Shown piece after piece: positions 1-8,400 of a stretch of DNA of 64,000 nucleotides. The notes under the pieces are model-generated. The model was not told the origin of the DNA. It saw only the letters and a program-made list of their open reading frames with translations, and searched no databases. The position numbers and the translations under genes are program-made. Source of the DNA: Ornatilinea apprima (lineage in GTDB: Bacteria > Chloroflexota > Anaerolineae > Anaerolineales > Anaerolineaceae); assembly GCF_001306115.1 (NCBI RefSeq), contig NZ_LGCL01000023.1, positions 62,001 to 126,000 of the forward strand. Reading direction: 5' to 3'. Numbering within the stretch: the stretch's first letter is position 1; each line of letters begins with the position of its first letter.

Positions 1-25
1 CGTCAAGATATGGATTCTCAATCAT
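1..25 (-). CDS. Start of a gene running off the left edge
   Basis: On the minus strand an ATG at base 25 is followed by codons for Ile-Glu-Asn-Pro-Tyr-Leu-Asp and then the window ends. A GGAG sequence lies five bases before this ATG, a normal ribosome-binding spacing. It is the next gene after the solute-binding protein on the same strand, where a sugar ABC permease is usually encoded. That identity is inference from position; only eight codons are visible. Confidence 0.4.
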
Positions 26-54
26 GCTTACTCCAAACTGGTAAGGATGAAGAA

Positions 55-82
55 GTTGGATGGGAGTTTCCCCCCATCCAAC
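55..82 (-). terminator. Hairpin after the solute-binding protein gene
   Basis: GTTGGATGGG (55-64) pairs with CCCATCCAAC (73-82) around a short loop. On the minus strand it is followed only by CTTCTTC; on the plus strand a T-rich stretch follows. Between a binding-protein gene and the next gene of the operon such a stem often stabilises the upstream message or partly terminates. Confidence 0.5.
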
Positions 83-105
83 TTTCCTTTTATTTCGTGC
101 GAGTG

Positions 106-1491
106 TTATTTGCCCAACGCGGTGGTGTATTCTTCTTGAATCTTAGCCACTACATCTTCGGGAGTCAATTCTTCGGTGATGAGTTTGCCCAACGCGTCCT
201 GCATGATCGTGGAGAGCTTGGCAGCTTCCTCGATACCGGCAAAACCAACACCATACTGGGAAGCCAATTCGGCTTCTCGTGCAAGCTGCGGAGAGTCTGC
301 CACGTAGCCATACTGAGCGTCGTTGCGCGCCGGGATCAGGCTCATGGTCTCATTCCATTTGTGGTTGGCTTCTTTGCTGAAGGCCATCTTCAGCCATTCG
401 GCGGCCAGCTCTTTGTTGGGGCTGTAATCGGCAACGGCCAGCCAGTCATTGAAGGCCAACACAACCGGTTTGCTGTTGGGGAAGTTCGCGGGATCGCCAA
501 AGAACGGATCGATGCTGACGTTCTCCCACACGGGGCGGTCGAAGGCCGGGGCAGCCCAACCAGAGTGAGCCAGGCAGACCGCGCCGTTATCCACACCGGT
601 TTCGTCGTTCACATCAATGACCGAACCCTGTCCGGTGGGCAGAGCACCAACCGCGTCCGCGGCCGGGCCGTAGATCGCCTGGCGCATGTCCAGCATGAAC
701 TGGGTGGTCGCCAGCGCTTCGGGTGAGTCAAAGTTGGGGGTTCCGTCGGCTTTGTAAAGCTCGCCGCCCAGGGAGTAGTACACCAACAGCCACCACTGCC
801 AGTCCGCCATCGAACCAGCATCCACCGGCACTAAAGCCTGCTGCACCAGCGAGTTGGTTGCAGGGTCAATTTTAGAGGCCTTGCCAGCAAAGTCTACCCA
901 CTCAGCGAAGTTTTGGGGGGTGCCAGTGGTCCAACCCGAAGCTTCCATCAAGTCGGTGCGGCAGAAAACGTAGCGAGGCGCGGTGAAAATGGGCAGACCG
1001 CGCAGTTTGCCATCGTATTTGGCGTTTTCAAGCGCCGGACCAAAATTGGCAATATCCGGCCAGGCTGCTTCGCCCAGGTACTCTTCCATATCCGCCAAGC
1101 TCTCGCCGTAGAGGGTGTTCATTTCAGAGCCGAGGTTGATGATGTCGGGGCCTTCACCAGCGGCGAAGAAACCGCTGAAGGTAGTGTCCCAACCGCTCCA
1201 GGTGCCTTCGGTGATTTCAACGGTTACGCCGGGATGGGCGGCTTCAAAAGCGGGGTTGATATCGCTCTTCAGCCAGGCGATCGTATCGGGGGTGTAATCC
1301 AGAAGGTAAACCTTCAAGGTTTTCGCTTCCGCGGCAGCCGGGGCTTCTACAGCAGCCGGTGCTTCCGTCGCGGCAGGGGCTTCAGCAGCAGGGGCCTCAG
1401 GGACAGCTGCTTCCTGGGTCGCCGCCGGGGCAGCGCAGGCGCTCAAGACAATGCTGAGCAGCATCAACACAACAAACAACTTAGTACGCAT
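106..1491 (-). CDS. Sugar ABC transporter solute-binding lipoprotein
   Basis: This is an extracytoplasmic binding protein that would capture a sugar and deliver it to membrane permeases. The signal peptide ends in a lipobox LSAC with the lipidated Cys at residue 19. A flexible Ala/Pro/Glu linker covers about residues 20-58, and a family-1 (MalE/UgpB-like) binding domain fills the rest of the 461 residues. AGAAGGAG lies upstream of the ATG. It is the fourth gene of a minus-strand unit after a ROK repressor, a ROK kinase-like protein and a PIG-L deacetylase. The permeases and ATPase are not in the window. The substrate is unknown; the deacetylase next door hints at an N-acetylated sugar, which is inference only. 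Confidence 0.88.
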   Translation of the reverse strand: MRTKLFVVLMLLSIVLSACAAPAATQEAAVPEAPAAEAPAATEAPAAVEAPAAAEAKTLKVYLLDYTPDTIAWLKSDINPAFEAAHPGVTVEITEGTWSGWDTTFSGFFAAGEGPDIINLGSEMNTLYGESLADMEEYLGEAAWPDIANFGPALENAKYDGKLRGLPIFTAPRYVFCRTDLMEASGWTTGTPQNFAEWVDFAGKASKIDPATNSLVQQALVPVDAGSMADWQWWLLVYYSLGGELYKADGTPNFDSPEALATTQFMLDMRQAIYGPAADAVGALPTGQGSVIDVNDETGVDNGAVCLAHSGWAAPAFDRPVWENVSIDPFFGDPANFPNSKPVVLAFNDWLAVADYSPNKELAAEWLKMAFSKEANHKWNETMSLIPARNDAQYGYVADSPQLAREAELASQYGVGFAGIEEAAKLSTIMQDALGKLITEELTPEDVVAKIQEEYTTALGK

Positions 1492-1629
1492 GGATTCTTC
1501 TCCTTCTCAGAGTTTTGATCAAATTGAACAACCATTGATTCAGCCGATGAATAACTTCCGATTTTCTATTTTTTGATCCAGAGATACTCCTTTCTTTCAG
1601 AGATCCAATGGCTTCTCATTGGGATTGGA

Positions 1630-2481
1630 TTAACTCATTCGCTGTATCCTTTGGGATACATCGCTCGAAAAGCGTTGGATGTAGGTTTCCACATAGGCTG
1701 CCGGGGACAAATGAAGGTCGGTGAGCAGCGGGCTCAGATCCATAGCGAAGGACAAGCCGGTGGATACATCTACTCCGTGCGATTCTGAATAGGTGGCATT
1801 GGCCCGGCGGCGGGCCAGCGAGGCCAGGTCGTAGCGTTTTCCGCCGCTGATTTGCGAGTCAAACACGCCCAACAATGCCGCTTGCAGGTTCTCTTGCTCC
1901 GAAAGCTCAAAATTGACTTTGTCGCTGTCCAGCATCCAGTCCAGTGAGCGCCAGACCTCACAGCCGTACAGCTTGCGCGGCCGCTCCTCGGAGGGCAGGC
2001 TGCGCAGCGCGGCAATCAGCTTCAGGGCCACACCCACGTGCGTGTCGTGCTTGTCGGCCAGGTTGTGGGTGTAGACCACGTCCGGCCGCGTCAATTGGAC
2101 CAGCTTCACCATATCCTCAACTGGACTTTGGTTCGCGCCATCTTTGACCGCCCGGCTGGGATAATCCAGCATGATCTGCGCGGCGTACTCGCCCACCATC
2201 GCGGCCTTGCGCTGTTCTTTGAAGCGCACCAGGCGCATCTCTTCGTCATCGTACTTTTCGTAGATTCCATTGCGCGGCGAGCCGCGTCCGTCGGTCACGA
2301 CCACACCCGTGAACCAGCGGTCTTCGCGCTGGAAGCATTCCAAAATCGGGCGGGCAGCCATAATCTCAATATCGTCCTGGTGAGCCGCCACACACAGGTG
2401 CGTGGTGCGCGCCAGCGCTATTTCGACGGGTAATTGATCGGGGATATATATTTCCGCGGTTGGTTGATGGAACATCTTCAA
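1630..2481 (-). CDS. PIG-L family (LmbE-like) deacetylase
   Basis: PIG-L enzymes are zinc-dependent amidases that remove acetyl groups from N-acetylglucosamine moieties. The N-terminal metal motif AAHQDDIE lies near residue 32, and a second metal-ligand motif HDTHVG lies in the middle of the chain, both as expected. Length 283 residues fits the family. No signal peptide is seen, so it should act in the cytoplasm on an imported sugar. It starts six bases after the ROK kinase-like gene ends and precedes the binding-protein gene by about 140 bases. Deacetylation of an imported acetamido sugar or glycoside is the likely role, inferred from the family and context. Confidence 0.85.
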   Translation of the reverse strand: MKMFHQPTAEIYIPDQLPVEIALARTTHLCVAAHQDDIEIMAARPILECFQREDRWFTGVVVTDGRGSPRNGIYEKYDDEEMRLVRFKEQRKAAMVGEYAAQIMLDYPSRAVKDGANQSPVEDMVKLVQLTRPDVVYTHNLADKHDTHVGVALKLIAALRSLPSEERPRKLYGCEVWRSLDWMLDSDKVNFELSEQENLQAALLGVFDSQISGGKRYDLASLARRRANATYSESHGVDVSTGLSFAMDLSPLLTDLHLSPAAYVETYIQRFSSDVSQRIQRMS

Positions 2482-2487
2482 TACTCC

Positions 2488-3882
2488 TTATCGTTTCAAG
2501 GCCGGCAAGCTTGCCGCCGCAATCGACTGGCCCACCCGGCGGCTCTTTTCATCGGGCAGTTGAATTTGCAGCCGCTCATACAGACCGGGGAACTCAACTT
2601 CCAGGACCTTCTTCGCCCCTTCCAGAAGCAAGTCGCCCCCCCGCCCGGAGGTGCAGCGTCCCAAAATCAGCACATGCTTGATATCGTAGAAATCGGCGTA
2701 ATGCGCCAGGCCGTACCCCAGATAAATTCCCATAGTTTGCCAGATCTGCTCCGCGCCCGCATGACCGCTTTCCAATTTTTCCTGAACGAATTTCAATTGA
2801 TCAGCCATCGTCAAGCCGGCCGGAATTTCAATCCCTGCGCGGGGAGCCAGGCGAAAAACGCACTGCTGCGAGAAGTAGGACGATCCGCAGCCAATGTCTC
2901 CCGACCACTCTTCCACCGCCGCATTGGGGTTGTAATCAATCGGCGCGAAAGACAATTCGTTCAGCCAGCCGGTGATATGGCCATTCATATCCACATAGCC
3001 GGCCGCCTCGCTGGATCCGAGCGCGATGCCCAGGATACCGTTGTCTTCCAGCGACATCGAACCGGCCAGCGCGGTTACATCGCCGTCATTGATGATCTCT
3101 AGCGGAACGCCCATTTCGGATTGGATGCGTTGGAAAAGGCTTTTCACCTCGCCGAAATGCTCGCCGGGAATATTGCGGAAGAGCGAAGCCACCTTGGGGC
3201 AGTTGTCTATGTAGATTCCAGCCGAACTGCCGCCGATGGCATCCACGCGCGGCATGTGCCCCGCGGCAGTTTTCAGCGCGGAAAGGATTTCTTGATAATG
3301 GTAGTGCGGGTTGGCGTGCTCGCGCGGCTCCCAGACCACCTCTTCGCTGTAAACCACTTTACCGTCCACCACCGCGCTGACCTTGCGGTCCGAAGCCCCC
3401 AGATCAAAGCCAATCCGGCAGCCGTCGAGATGGCGTCCCAAAGGCTTGCTCGATTCGCGGGCCGGCGGCACATCTTCCGGGCGACAAGAAACAATTTCAA
3501 AAGCCTGTTCGTACACCTGGCTGCCCATGAAATGCACATCAAATTTGCGCTCGCCAGTGGGTGAATATACCTCGCGCAGGTAAGCGCCGATGCTGGCTGG
3601 GCCGCCGATGTACACGCGAAAACCACCGCGCTGCCAGAGCAAGAACTTGACCAGGCGCTCAACATAGGCGTAATTTGCCACTGCCTGAGGATGGTCTTCG
3701 GGGAAGATGTTCGTCTCGAAGCGGGAAATTTCACCCCCGCTGCGCTCCAGACCGATCACCAGCGGGACAGCATATTGAGCCGCCTGCGCTTCAAAGGCGC
3801 GGTTGGCTAACACGGCCGGGCGGAAATGCTCGTCCAGCGGCGGAATCATCTTGGGCGCAATCAGATCAAAGGAAGACACCAT
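2488..3882 (-). CDS. ROK-family sugar kinase-like protein with N-terminal extension
   Basis: About the last 300 residues carry ROK/ASKHA features: a phosphate-1 segment (GFDLGASDRK), the catalytic-Asp region (INDGDVTALAG) and a glycine-rich segment (GIALGSSEAAG). The first 150 or so residues are an extra domain I do not recognise. An upstream in-frame start at 3957 would overlap the preceding repressor gene, so I chose the ATG at 3882. It lies 13 bases after that gene's stop, with AGAAAG upstream, and gives 464 residues, long for a ROK kinase (about 300). The CxCGxxGC zinc motif of many ROK proteins is absent; GDIGCGSSY stands near there. It may phosphorylate the imported sugar or act as a sensor. 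Confidence 0.7.
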   Translation of the reverse strand: MVSSFDLIAPKMIPPLDEHFRPAVLANRAFEAQAAQYAVPLVIGLERSGGEISRFETNIFPEDHPQAVANYAYVERLVKFLLWQRGGFRVYIGGPASIGAYLREVYSPTGERKFDVHFMGSQVYEQAFEIVSCRPEDVPPARESSKPLGRHLDGCRIGFDLGASDRKVSAVVDGKVVYSEEVVWEPREHANPHYHYQEILSALKTAAGHMPRVDAIGGSSAGIYIDNCPKVASLFRNIPGEHFGEVKSLFQRIQSEMGVPLEIINDGDVTALAGSMSLEDNGILGIALGSSEAAGYVDMNGHITGWLNELSFAPIDYNPNAAVEEWSGDIGCGSSYFSQQCVFRLAPRAGIEIPAGLTMADQLKFVQEKLESGHAGAEQIWQTMGIYLGYGLAHYADFYDIKHVLILGRCTSGRGGDLLLEGAKKVLEVEFPGLYERLQIQLPDEKSRRVGQSIAAASLPALKR

Positions 3883-3895
3883 ACGTTCAAACTTT

Positions 3896-5101
3896 CTATT
3901 CAGCAGGGTTGAGAAACAGTAAAGAATAACTCTCGAGCAGCATATAGGCGGACGCACCCAATATGCAGGCCTTAAAATTCAACGTGCCAAATTCCAAAAT
4001 TGTTTCTTGTGCCATGCGCGCCAGCGCATGGGCGGTCATTGACTCGCCCACCGCCTGCAACCAACGCTTGCCAAAGCATTCCATATCCCCCGTGATGACA
4101 ATGCGGTGAATATTCAATACGCTGATCAAACCAGCCAGCGAGGCGCCCAGGTAACGCGCCGAGTCGAGCACCACCTGTTCAGCCAGAGGATCTTGGGCGT
4201 CCCAGGCCTGTCGGACTGTATCCAGCGTGATCGCGGACGAAGAAGCCGCCAGGCTGGAGCCGGGGTAGTCACCGGCCAGCGCGCGGGCGCGCCTCACCAC
4301 GGCGCTGGCGCTGGCAAGAGTTTCCAGGCAGCCGTGTTTGCCGCAGCGGCATAACGAGCCATTTTCCTGAACAACCACATGGCCAATTTCACCCGCGCCG
4401 CCTCCATCACCCTGGAAGAGCCGGCCGCTAATGAGAATACCCGCACCGATGCCGTGCCGGGCCGTTATGACAATCAGGCTGCCATCGGAAGAAAGCGTTC
4501 TACCATAGACAAATTCACCAATCGCGGTGGCCTGGCTGTCATTCAGAATTGAGACCGGCAGGTTGTAACGCGCTTCCAAAAGGCTGGCCAGCGGCAGGTC
4601 CCGCCAGTCCAGGTTCACCGCATTCACCACCACCCCTTCTTGCGTGTTCACCAGGCCCGGCGTGCCAATTCCAATGCCAACCAGGGGCTGCCAGCCTTTG
4701 CCGGTGAGCTGATCGAGAATATGGTAGACCAGTTGCAGCGCTTCCTCGCCGTCAATGCCATCTACCGGCATCTCAATCGTCTCTTTGATCTCGCCGCGCA
4801 GGTTGACCACAGCCCCAATAAACTTGTCCTGCCCCAGATTGAGTCCGATGAGATAGCGCGAATCGGCAACCAGGCGCAAGAGAATGGGCGCCTTGCCGCC
4901 AATGGAAGAGCCAAATCCAATCTCTTCCACCAGGCCTTCCCCAATCAGGCTGGCGACCATATCGGAAACGGTAGCGCGGGTCAGCTTGGTCAACCGGGCA
5001 ACTTCGGCCCGGCTGATCTCATCGTGCTCAAAAATCATCTTCAGCACCAGATCGCGGTTGAGCAGCTTGGTTTGTTGATGGGTGGCTTTTGTATGGGGCA
5101 T
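3896..5101 (-). CDS. ROK-family (NagC/XylR-type) transcriptional repressor
   Basis: A winged helix-turn-helix occupies about residues 12-75 (ISRAEVARLTKLTRATVSDM reads as the recognition unit) and is followed by a ROK sugar-binding domain. The zinc site CRCGKHGCLE and the Asp of the ILNDSQATAIGE segment are present. At 401 residues it matches NagC/XylR regulators. It is the first gene of the minus-strand sugar operon, so it probably represses its own operon until the sugar or its phosphate binds. An 8-base inverted repeat 24 bases upstream of its start is a good candidate operator. Confidence 0.88.
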   Translation of the reverse strand: MPHTKATHQQTKLLNRDLVLKMIFEHDEISRAEVARLTKLTRATVSDMVASLIGEGLVEEIGFGSSIGGKAPILLRLVADSRYLIGLNLGQDKFIGAVVNLRGEIKETIEMPVDGIDGEEALQLVYHILDQLTGKGWQPLVGIGIGTPGLVNTQEGVVVNAVNLDWRDLPLASLLEARYNLPVSILNDSQATAIGEFVYGRTLSSDGSLIVITARHGIGAGILISGRLFQGDGGGAGEIGHVVVQENGSLCRCGKHGCLETLASASAVVRRARALAGDYPGSSLAASSSAITLDTVRQAWDAQDPLAEQVVLDSARYLGASLAGLISVLNIHRIVITGDMECFGKRWLQAVGESMTAHALARMAQETILEFGTLNFKACILGASAYMLLESYSLLFLNPAE

Positions 5102-5124
5102 AAGTCTTCTTGGGGAAACAATTT

Positions 5125-5153
5125 ACTTTGTATGTTTATTGAATTTACAAAGT
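5125..5153 (-). promoter_or_regulatory. Candidate operator of the ROK repressor
   Basis: ACTTTGTA (5125-5132) and TACAAAGT (5146-5153) form a perfect inverted repeat separated by 13 AT-rich bases, just upstream of the repressor gene. NagC-type ROK regulators bind long dyads with AT-rich centres, so this is the likely autoregulatory site. The rest of the 5102-5349 gap shows only this dyad and the terminator described next. Confidence 0.5.
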
Positions 5154-5290
5154 CATTGTACAACCACTTTTTTCAAATTTCAAGAGGATATTAATATTGG
5201 GTGAGATTCTTTAAGATTGGGTTAAGAAGGAGCATTCCATAATGGCGTGGGCAACGAATGGCCTCCTAAAACCGTTGGAACAAAACAAAC

Positions 5291-5326
5291 TACCCATCGG
5301 CGGCCTGCGATAGCCACCCATGGGTA
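5291..5326 (-). terminator. Rho-independent terminator of the DUF-type lipoprotein gene
   Basis: TACCCAT (5291-5297) pairs with ATGGGTA (5320-5326). Inside, GGTGGC and GCCGCC can continue the stem with one G-U pair. On the minus strand the stem is followed by GTTTGTTTTG. It lies just after the stop of the lipoprotein gene. Confidence 0.65.
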
Positions 5327-5349
5327 ATTTTTTGAGACTGCATTTTCAA

Positions 5350-6741
5350 TTAATCAAACGTCACCGTCCGCAGCAGCGGCGCCATGATCTGCTCCAGCTC
5401 CTCAGCATACCGCTCGCGGCCGGGCATGGAGGAGCAGGTATCTCCAATCACCAGCCAAACATTCGCTTGCCGTGGGTGTTGAAACACAAACCGCGTTTCA
5501 CATTGATCGCGATCCACCCATACGGCATTCCCACCCAGGTCAATTACCTGATGGCTCTCGACAGGATAGTACTGGCTGACCTGTTCCTCGGTTCCTTCCA
5601 GCACATTCAGCCACAGCACGGGCAAATCAGGGTCAGCCCAATCTGCCAGGAAGAACACACCCTTCTTTACTGCGTTATCCGCCGGCATCGCAGACAAATC
5701 GGCTGCTTCGGTTGTCCAATGGCTGGGGATTCGCATGGAAAAGCCATAAGCTTCATCCCGGTATTCTTGCCAATCTTCTGTGCCAACCTCCAAATTTGCC
5801 TGTGGGTCAAACACCGGCACCTCAACCTGCTCAATTTTGTCAACCAACCAGTACAAGCGCTCGGACGGCACAAGATGAACGACGGAATAACGAGAGCTTT
5901 GCGGGCCATACGTCAAACGAACCTGAATATCGCTCCCCTCCTGACCTGGTTCCACCCAGAAGGCCAATGGAATCGCCTGCGCGTTGAGGATCGGATCGTA
6001 AGCACCGCCGGTCTCGCGCATCTCCCGCAATTCGGTTTCAATGCCATCGATGAGAGCCGGGCTGGCCAAATAGAAACCTTCAAGCAGCCCTTCTGCGATG
6101 GGATTACGCGGCTCAATGGCAGAAGACTGGGCATCCGTGCCCTGATAAATCGTTCCCAGATACCAGGTATAGAACGCCATCACCGTTGTTTGTGGGTCAA
6201 AGGGACAGTGAACCGCATCGATTTTCCATTCCCCCTCACCCTGGCCCAGCTGCACAACAAAATAATGCTGAACGGCGCCGTTCGAGATCACATTACCTAC
6301 AATATAGGCGTCACCGGCGCTGATGAAGACAGGGTCAAAGCTGAGCGAGGGAAGACGGTTTTGCGCGCAAGTGAAGGGGTCATACCCGGCCTGATTTTCA
6401 AAACTGTCCAGCAAATATCCCAGGTCACTTTTCCAAATCTCGCTCAGGTAGGGGCTGCTGGCATACGAGCGATCTGTCAGCACTTCACCAGACGGTTGAG
6501 CGAAATACCAGTCATAAAAAGATTCAGCCACGGCAAGTGGGCCATTTTCAACCCTCGCGAGGGTTGGTGTGATTTGAGATGACGGTGTTTCCGCAATGGC
6601 TGGCGGCAACGTGGCCAGCGGCGGCGTTTCTGCCAGCGGATTTTCATCGGGAATATCCAGGTTTTGCGTCTGGACCGGCGCGCAGCTTTGCAGAACTACC
6701 GCCATGAATAAGAACAATGCAAGCAGTTTCGATTTCTTCAT
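5350..6741 (-). CDS. Lipoprotein with duplicated FYxWY domain and PsbP-like C-terminus
   Basis: The signal peptide ends with a lipobox LQSC (Cys 20). Two related segments begin with SFYDWYF (near residue 75) and FYTWYL (near residue 190), each followed by an SPxL and an aromatic/acidic pattern, as in small DUF3828-type extracytoplasmic domains; this looks like an internal duplication. The last 130 or so residues (YGFSMRIPSHW onward) resemble the PsbP-like fold found in many bacterial lipoproteins. It is a single-gene unit with its own terminator. The function is unknown; it should sit on the outer face of the membrane. Confidence 0.7.
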   Translation of the reverse strand: MKKSKLLALFLFMAVVLQSCAPVQTQNLDIPDENPLAETPPLATLPPAIAETPSSQITPTLARVENGPLAVAESFYDWYFAQPSGEVLTDRSYASSPYLSEIWKSDLGYLLDSFENQAGYDPFTCAQNRLPSLSFDPVFISAGDAYIVGNVISNGAVQHYFVVQLGQGEGEWKIDAVHCPFDPQTTVMAFYTWYLGTIYQGTDAQSSAIEPRNPIAEGLLEGFYLASPALIDGIETELREMRETGGAYDPILNAQAIPLAFWVEPGQEGSDIQVRLTYGPQSSRYSVVHLVPSERLYWLVDKIEQVEVPVFDPQANLEVGTEDWQEYRDEAYGFSMRIPSHWTTEAADLSAMPADNAVKKGVFFLADWADPDLPVLWLNVLEGTEEQVSQYYPVESHQVIDLGGNAVWVDRDQCETRFVFQHPRQANVWLVIGDTCSSMPGRERYAEELEQIMAPLLRTVTFD

Positions 6742-6811
6742 TGTTTTGTCTCCCTAAACATGAATATGGATATGTCCTAGACGAAAAGCGCGGAGAGGAA
6801 GTTCCCGAATC

Positions 6812-6841
6812 AAAAACCGCCCCGTGTAGACGGGACGGTTT
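6812..6841 (-). terminator. Terminator after the CrtI-like oxidoreductase gene
   Basis: On the minus strand AAACCG-t-CCCG, a six-base loop and CGGG-g-CGGTTT make an interrupted 10-pair stem that runs into a T tract (AAAAA on the plus strand at 6812-6816). It sits 31 bases past the stop of the oxidoreductase gene and ends the two-gene unit. Confidence 0.7.
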
Positions 6842-6871
6842 GGAATCGATGAAACTGAAGGTGGATTTGAA

Positions 6872-8386
6872 TCAGGCTTGCGTGGTGATGAACTTTCTGC
6901 CATCCTCTTTACATACCGCTTTCAGCAGCCGGCGGGCAGACATCACGCCCGTTGGCAAACCACCGCCCGGTTCTACCCATTGGCCGCACAAATAGAAATT
7001 GCTCAGCCCGGGCAGGGTTTGCTTCATGGGAGACATGATCGAACCCGCGTTCTGGGGCGTGATCAGCCAGCCCTCAAAGCTGCCCTGCCAGTTGCCGGTA
7101 TAGCGCTCAAAGGTCAGCGGTGTGGCTACATCCACCATTTCAACCTGCGACCCGATCCCCGGGAAGCGCTGCTCCAGCATGGCCACTACCTGGCGGGCGA
7201 TTTGTTCTTTCTTCTCCTCATACTCCACCGGGTCTTTTGCCATTTCTTTCCAGTACGCGTAGCTGGAGGGGATCATTACCGTCAGGGACGTTTTTCCATC
7301 CGGTGCGAGGGTTGGGTCCTGGTTATAGACATGCACAGAGAGGCGCTCCAGGGTCTGATCGGCAATTTCCACCGGCTGCTTCAATGCGAAGCTAATCCCG
7401 GAAACTGTCTTGGGCTCATTTTCAAAACGGTTGTTCACGCCCAACCCCACATACACCAGGGGCGGAAAGATCGGCCACTTTTCGTAAGGCTCTTTGATTT
7501 TTTCGTCTGCGTATTTACCATCGAGCATTTTGAAAATGGTGGCGTGTCCATCAGCCGCGGAGACCACCCGCCCGGCGCGGTGCTGGCTGCCATCCGCCAA
7601 TTCAATTCCCACCGCCCGGTCATTCTCAACCAGAACTTTCTCCACCTTCTTCCCATAATGGATTTGCCCGCCCAGCTCCAGATAGCGCTTCTCCAGAGCG
7701 CGGGAGAGCGGCATGGAACCGCCAATTGGATAGCCCGCATTGTGATTGTGCAGGTAAGAGAAGGTGAACATAATAAAGAAGATAGAAAATTCTGGGTACC
7801 AGATTTCTTTGAACGCTTCGCGCAGAAGCGGGTCCTGGAAGCGGTTGGCAAATTGCTCGGCCGTTGTATCCATCCAACGGCGCATGTCTTTACCGCGCGT
7901 CAGGAACAGCCAGCCCATTTTGATGCCTTTGATCAGTTTAGTGATCCCCGAATCGCGCTCGGTGGGCTGTTGGTCGAAACGGATTCCCATACGAATGCCG
8001 CTGATAAACTCACGGATCACGGGTTCGTCTTTAGGCGAGAGGTCCAGCAAATGCTTTTCCAACCGGTCAACATCCGAATAGAAAACGACTGTCCGGCCAT
8101 CGCTGCCCTCATAGCGCAGAAATTCATCCAGGTTGATAAACTCGCGCCCCTGCGCCAGGCCCACTTCACGCCAGAATTGATTCATGGCGCTCTCTGGAGA
8201 AGACCCAACCAGCCAGTGAATGCAGCCGTCGACGGTATAGCCCTTGCGCTTCCAGGCGGTGCATAACCCGCCAGGCAGAGTGTGCAGCTCAAAAATTTGG
8301 GTCGAATAGCCGTTCATCTGGGCGTAGATACCCGCTGAAAGCCCAGCGAACCCCGCGCCAATGATGATCATGGAATTCTTTTGCAT
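6872..8386 (-). CDS. FAD-dependent phytoene desaturase-like oxidoreductase
   Basis: The N-terminus has the dinucleotide-binding motif MIIIGAGFAGLSAG, and the C-terminus has the typical FAD closing segment (LCGQWVEPGGGLPTGVMSA). This is the architecture of the CrtI/CrtO and retinol-saturase-like amine-oxidase superfamily; 504 residues is normal. There is no phytoene synthase or other carotenoid gene nearby, so carotenoid synthesis is not supported, and the substrate could be another polyene, lipid or quinone. It follows the SIS-domain gene by 14 bases, so the two are co-transcribed, an unusual pairing. The start could also be the internal ATG at 8371. Confidence 0.78.
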   Translation of the reverse strand: MQKNSMIIIGAGFAGLSAGIYAQMNGYSTQIFELHTLPGGLCTAWKRKGYTVDGCIHWLVGSSPESAMNQFWREVGLAQGREFINLDEFLRYEGSDGRTVVFYSDVDRLEKHLLDLSPKDEPVIREFISGIRMGIRFDQQPTERDSGITKLIKGIKMGWLFLTRGKDMRRWMDTTAEQFANRFQDPLLREAFKEIWYPEFSIFFIMFTFSYLHNHNAGYPIGGSMPLSRALEKRYLELGGQIHYGKKVEKVLVENDRAVGIELADGSQHRAGRVVSAADGHATIFKMLDGKYADEKIKEPYEKWPIFPPLVYVGLGVNNRFENEPKTVSGISFALKQPVEIADQTLERLSVHVYNQDPTLAPDGKTSLTVMIPSSYAYWKEMAKDPVEYEEKKEQIARQVVAMLEQRFPGIGSQVEMVDVATPLTFERYTGNWQGSFEGWLITPQNAGSIMSPMKQTLPGLSNFYLCGQWVEPGGGLPTGVMSARRLLKAVCKEDGRKFITTQA

Positions 8387-8400
8387 AGAGTCTCACTTGT

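Noticed and set aside
6872..8386. Carotenoid biosynthesis locus
   Set aside because: Only a CrtI-like oxidoreductase is present; there is no phytoene synthase, cyclase or prenyltransferase within the window.
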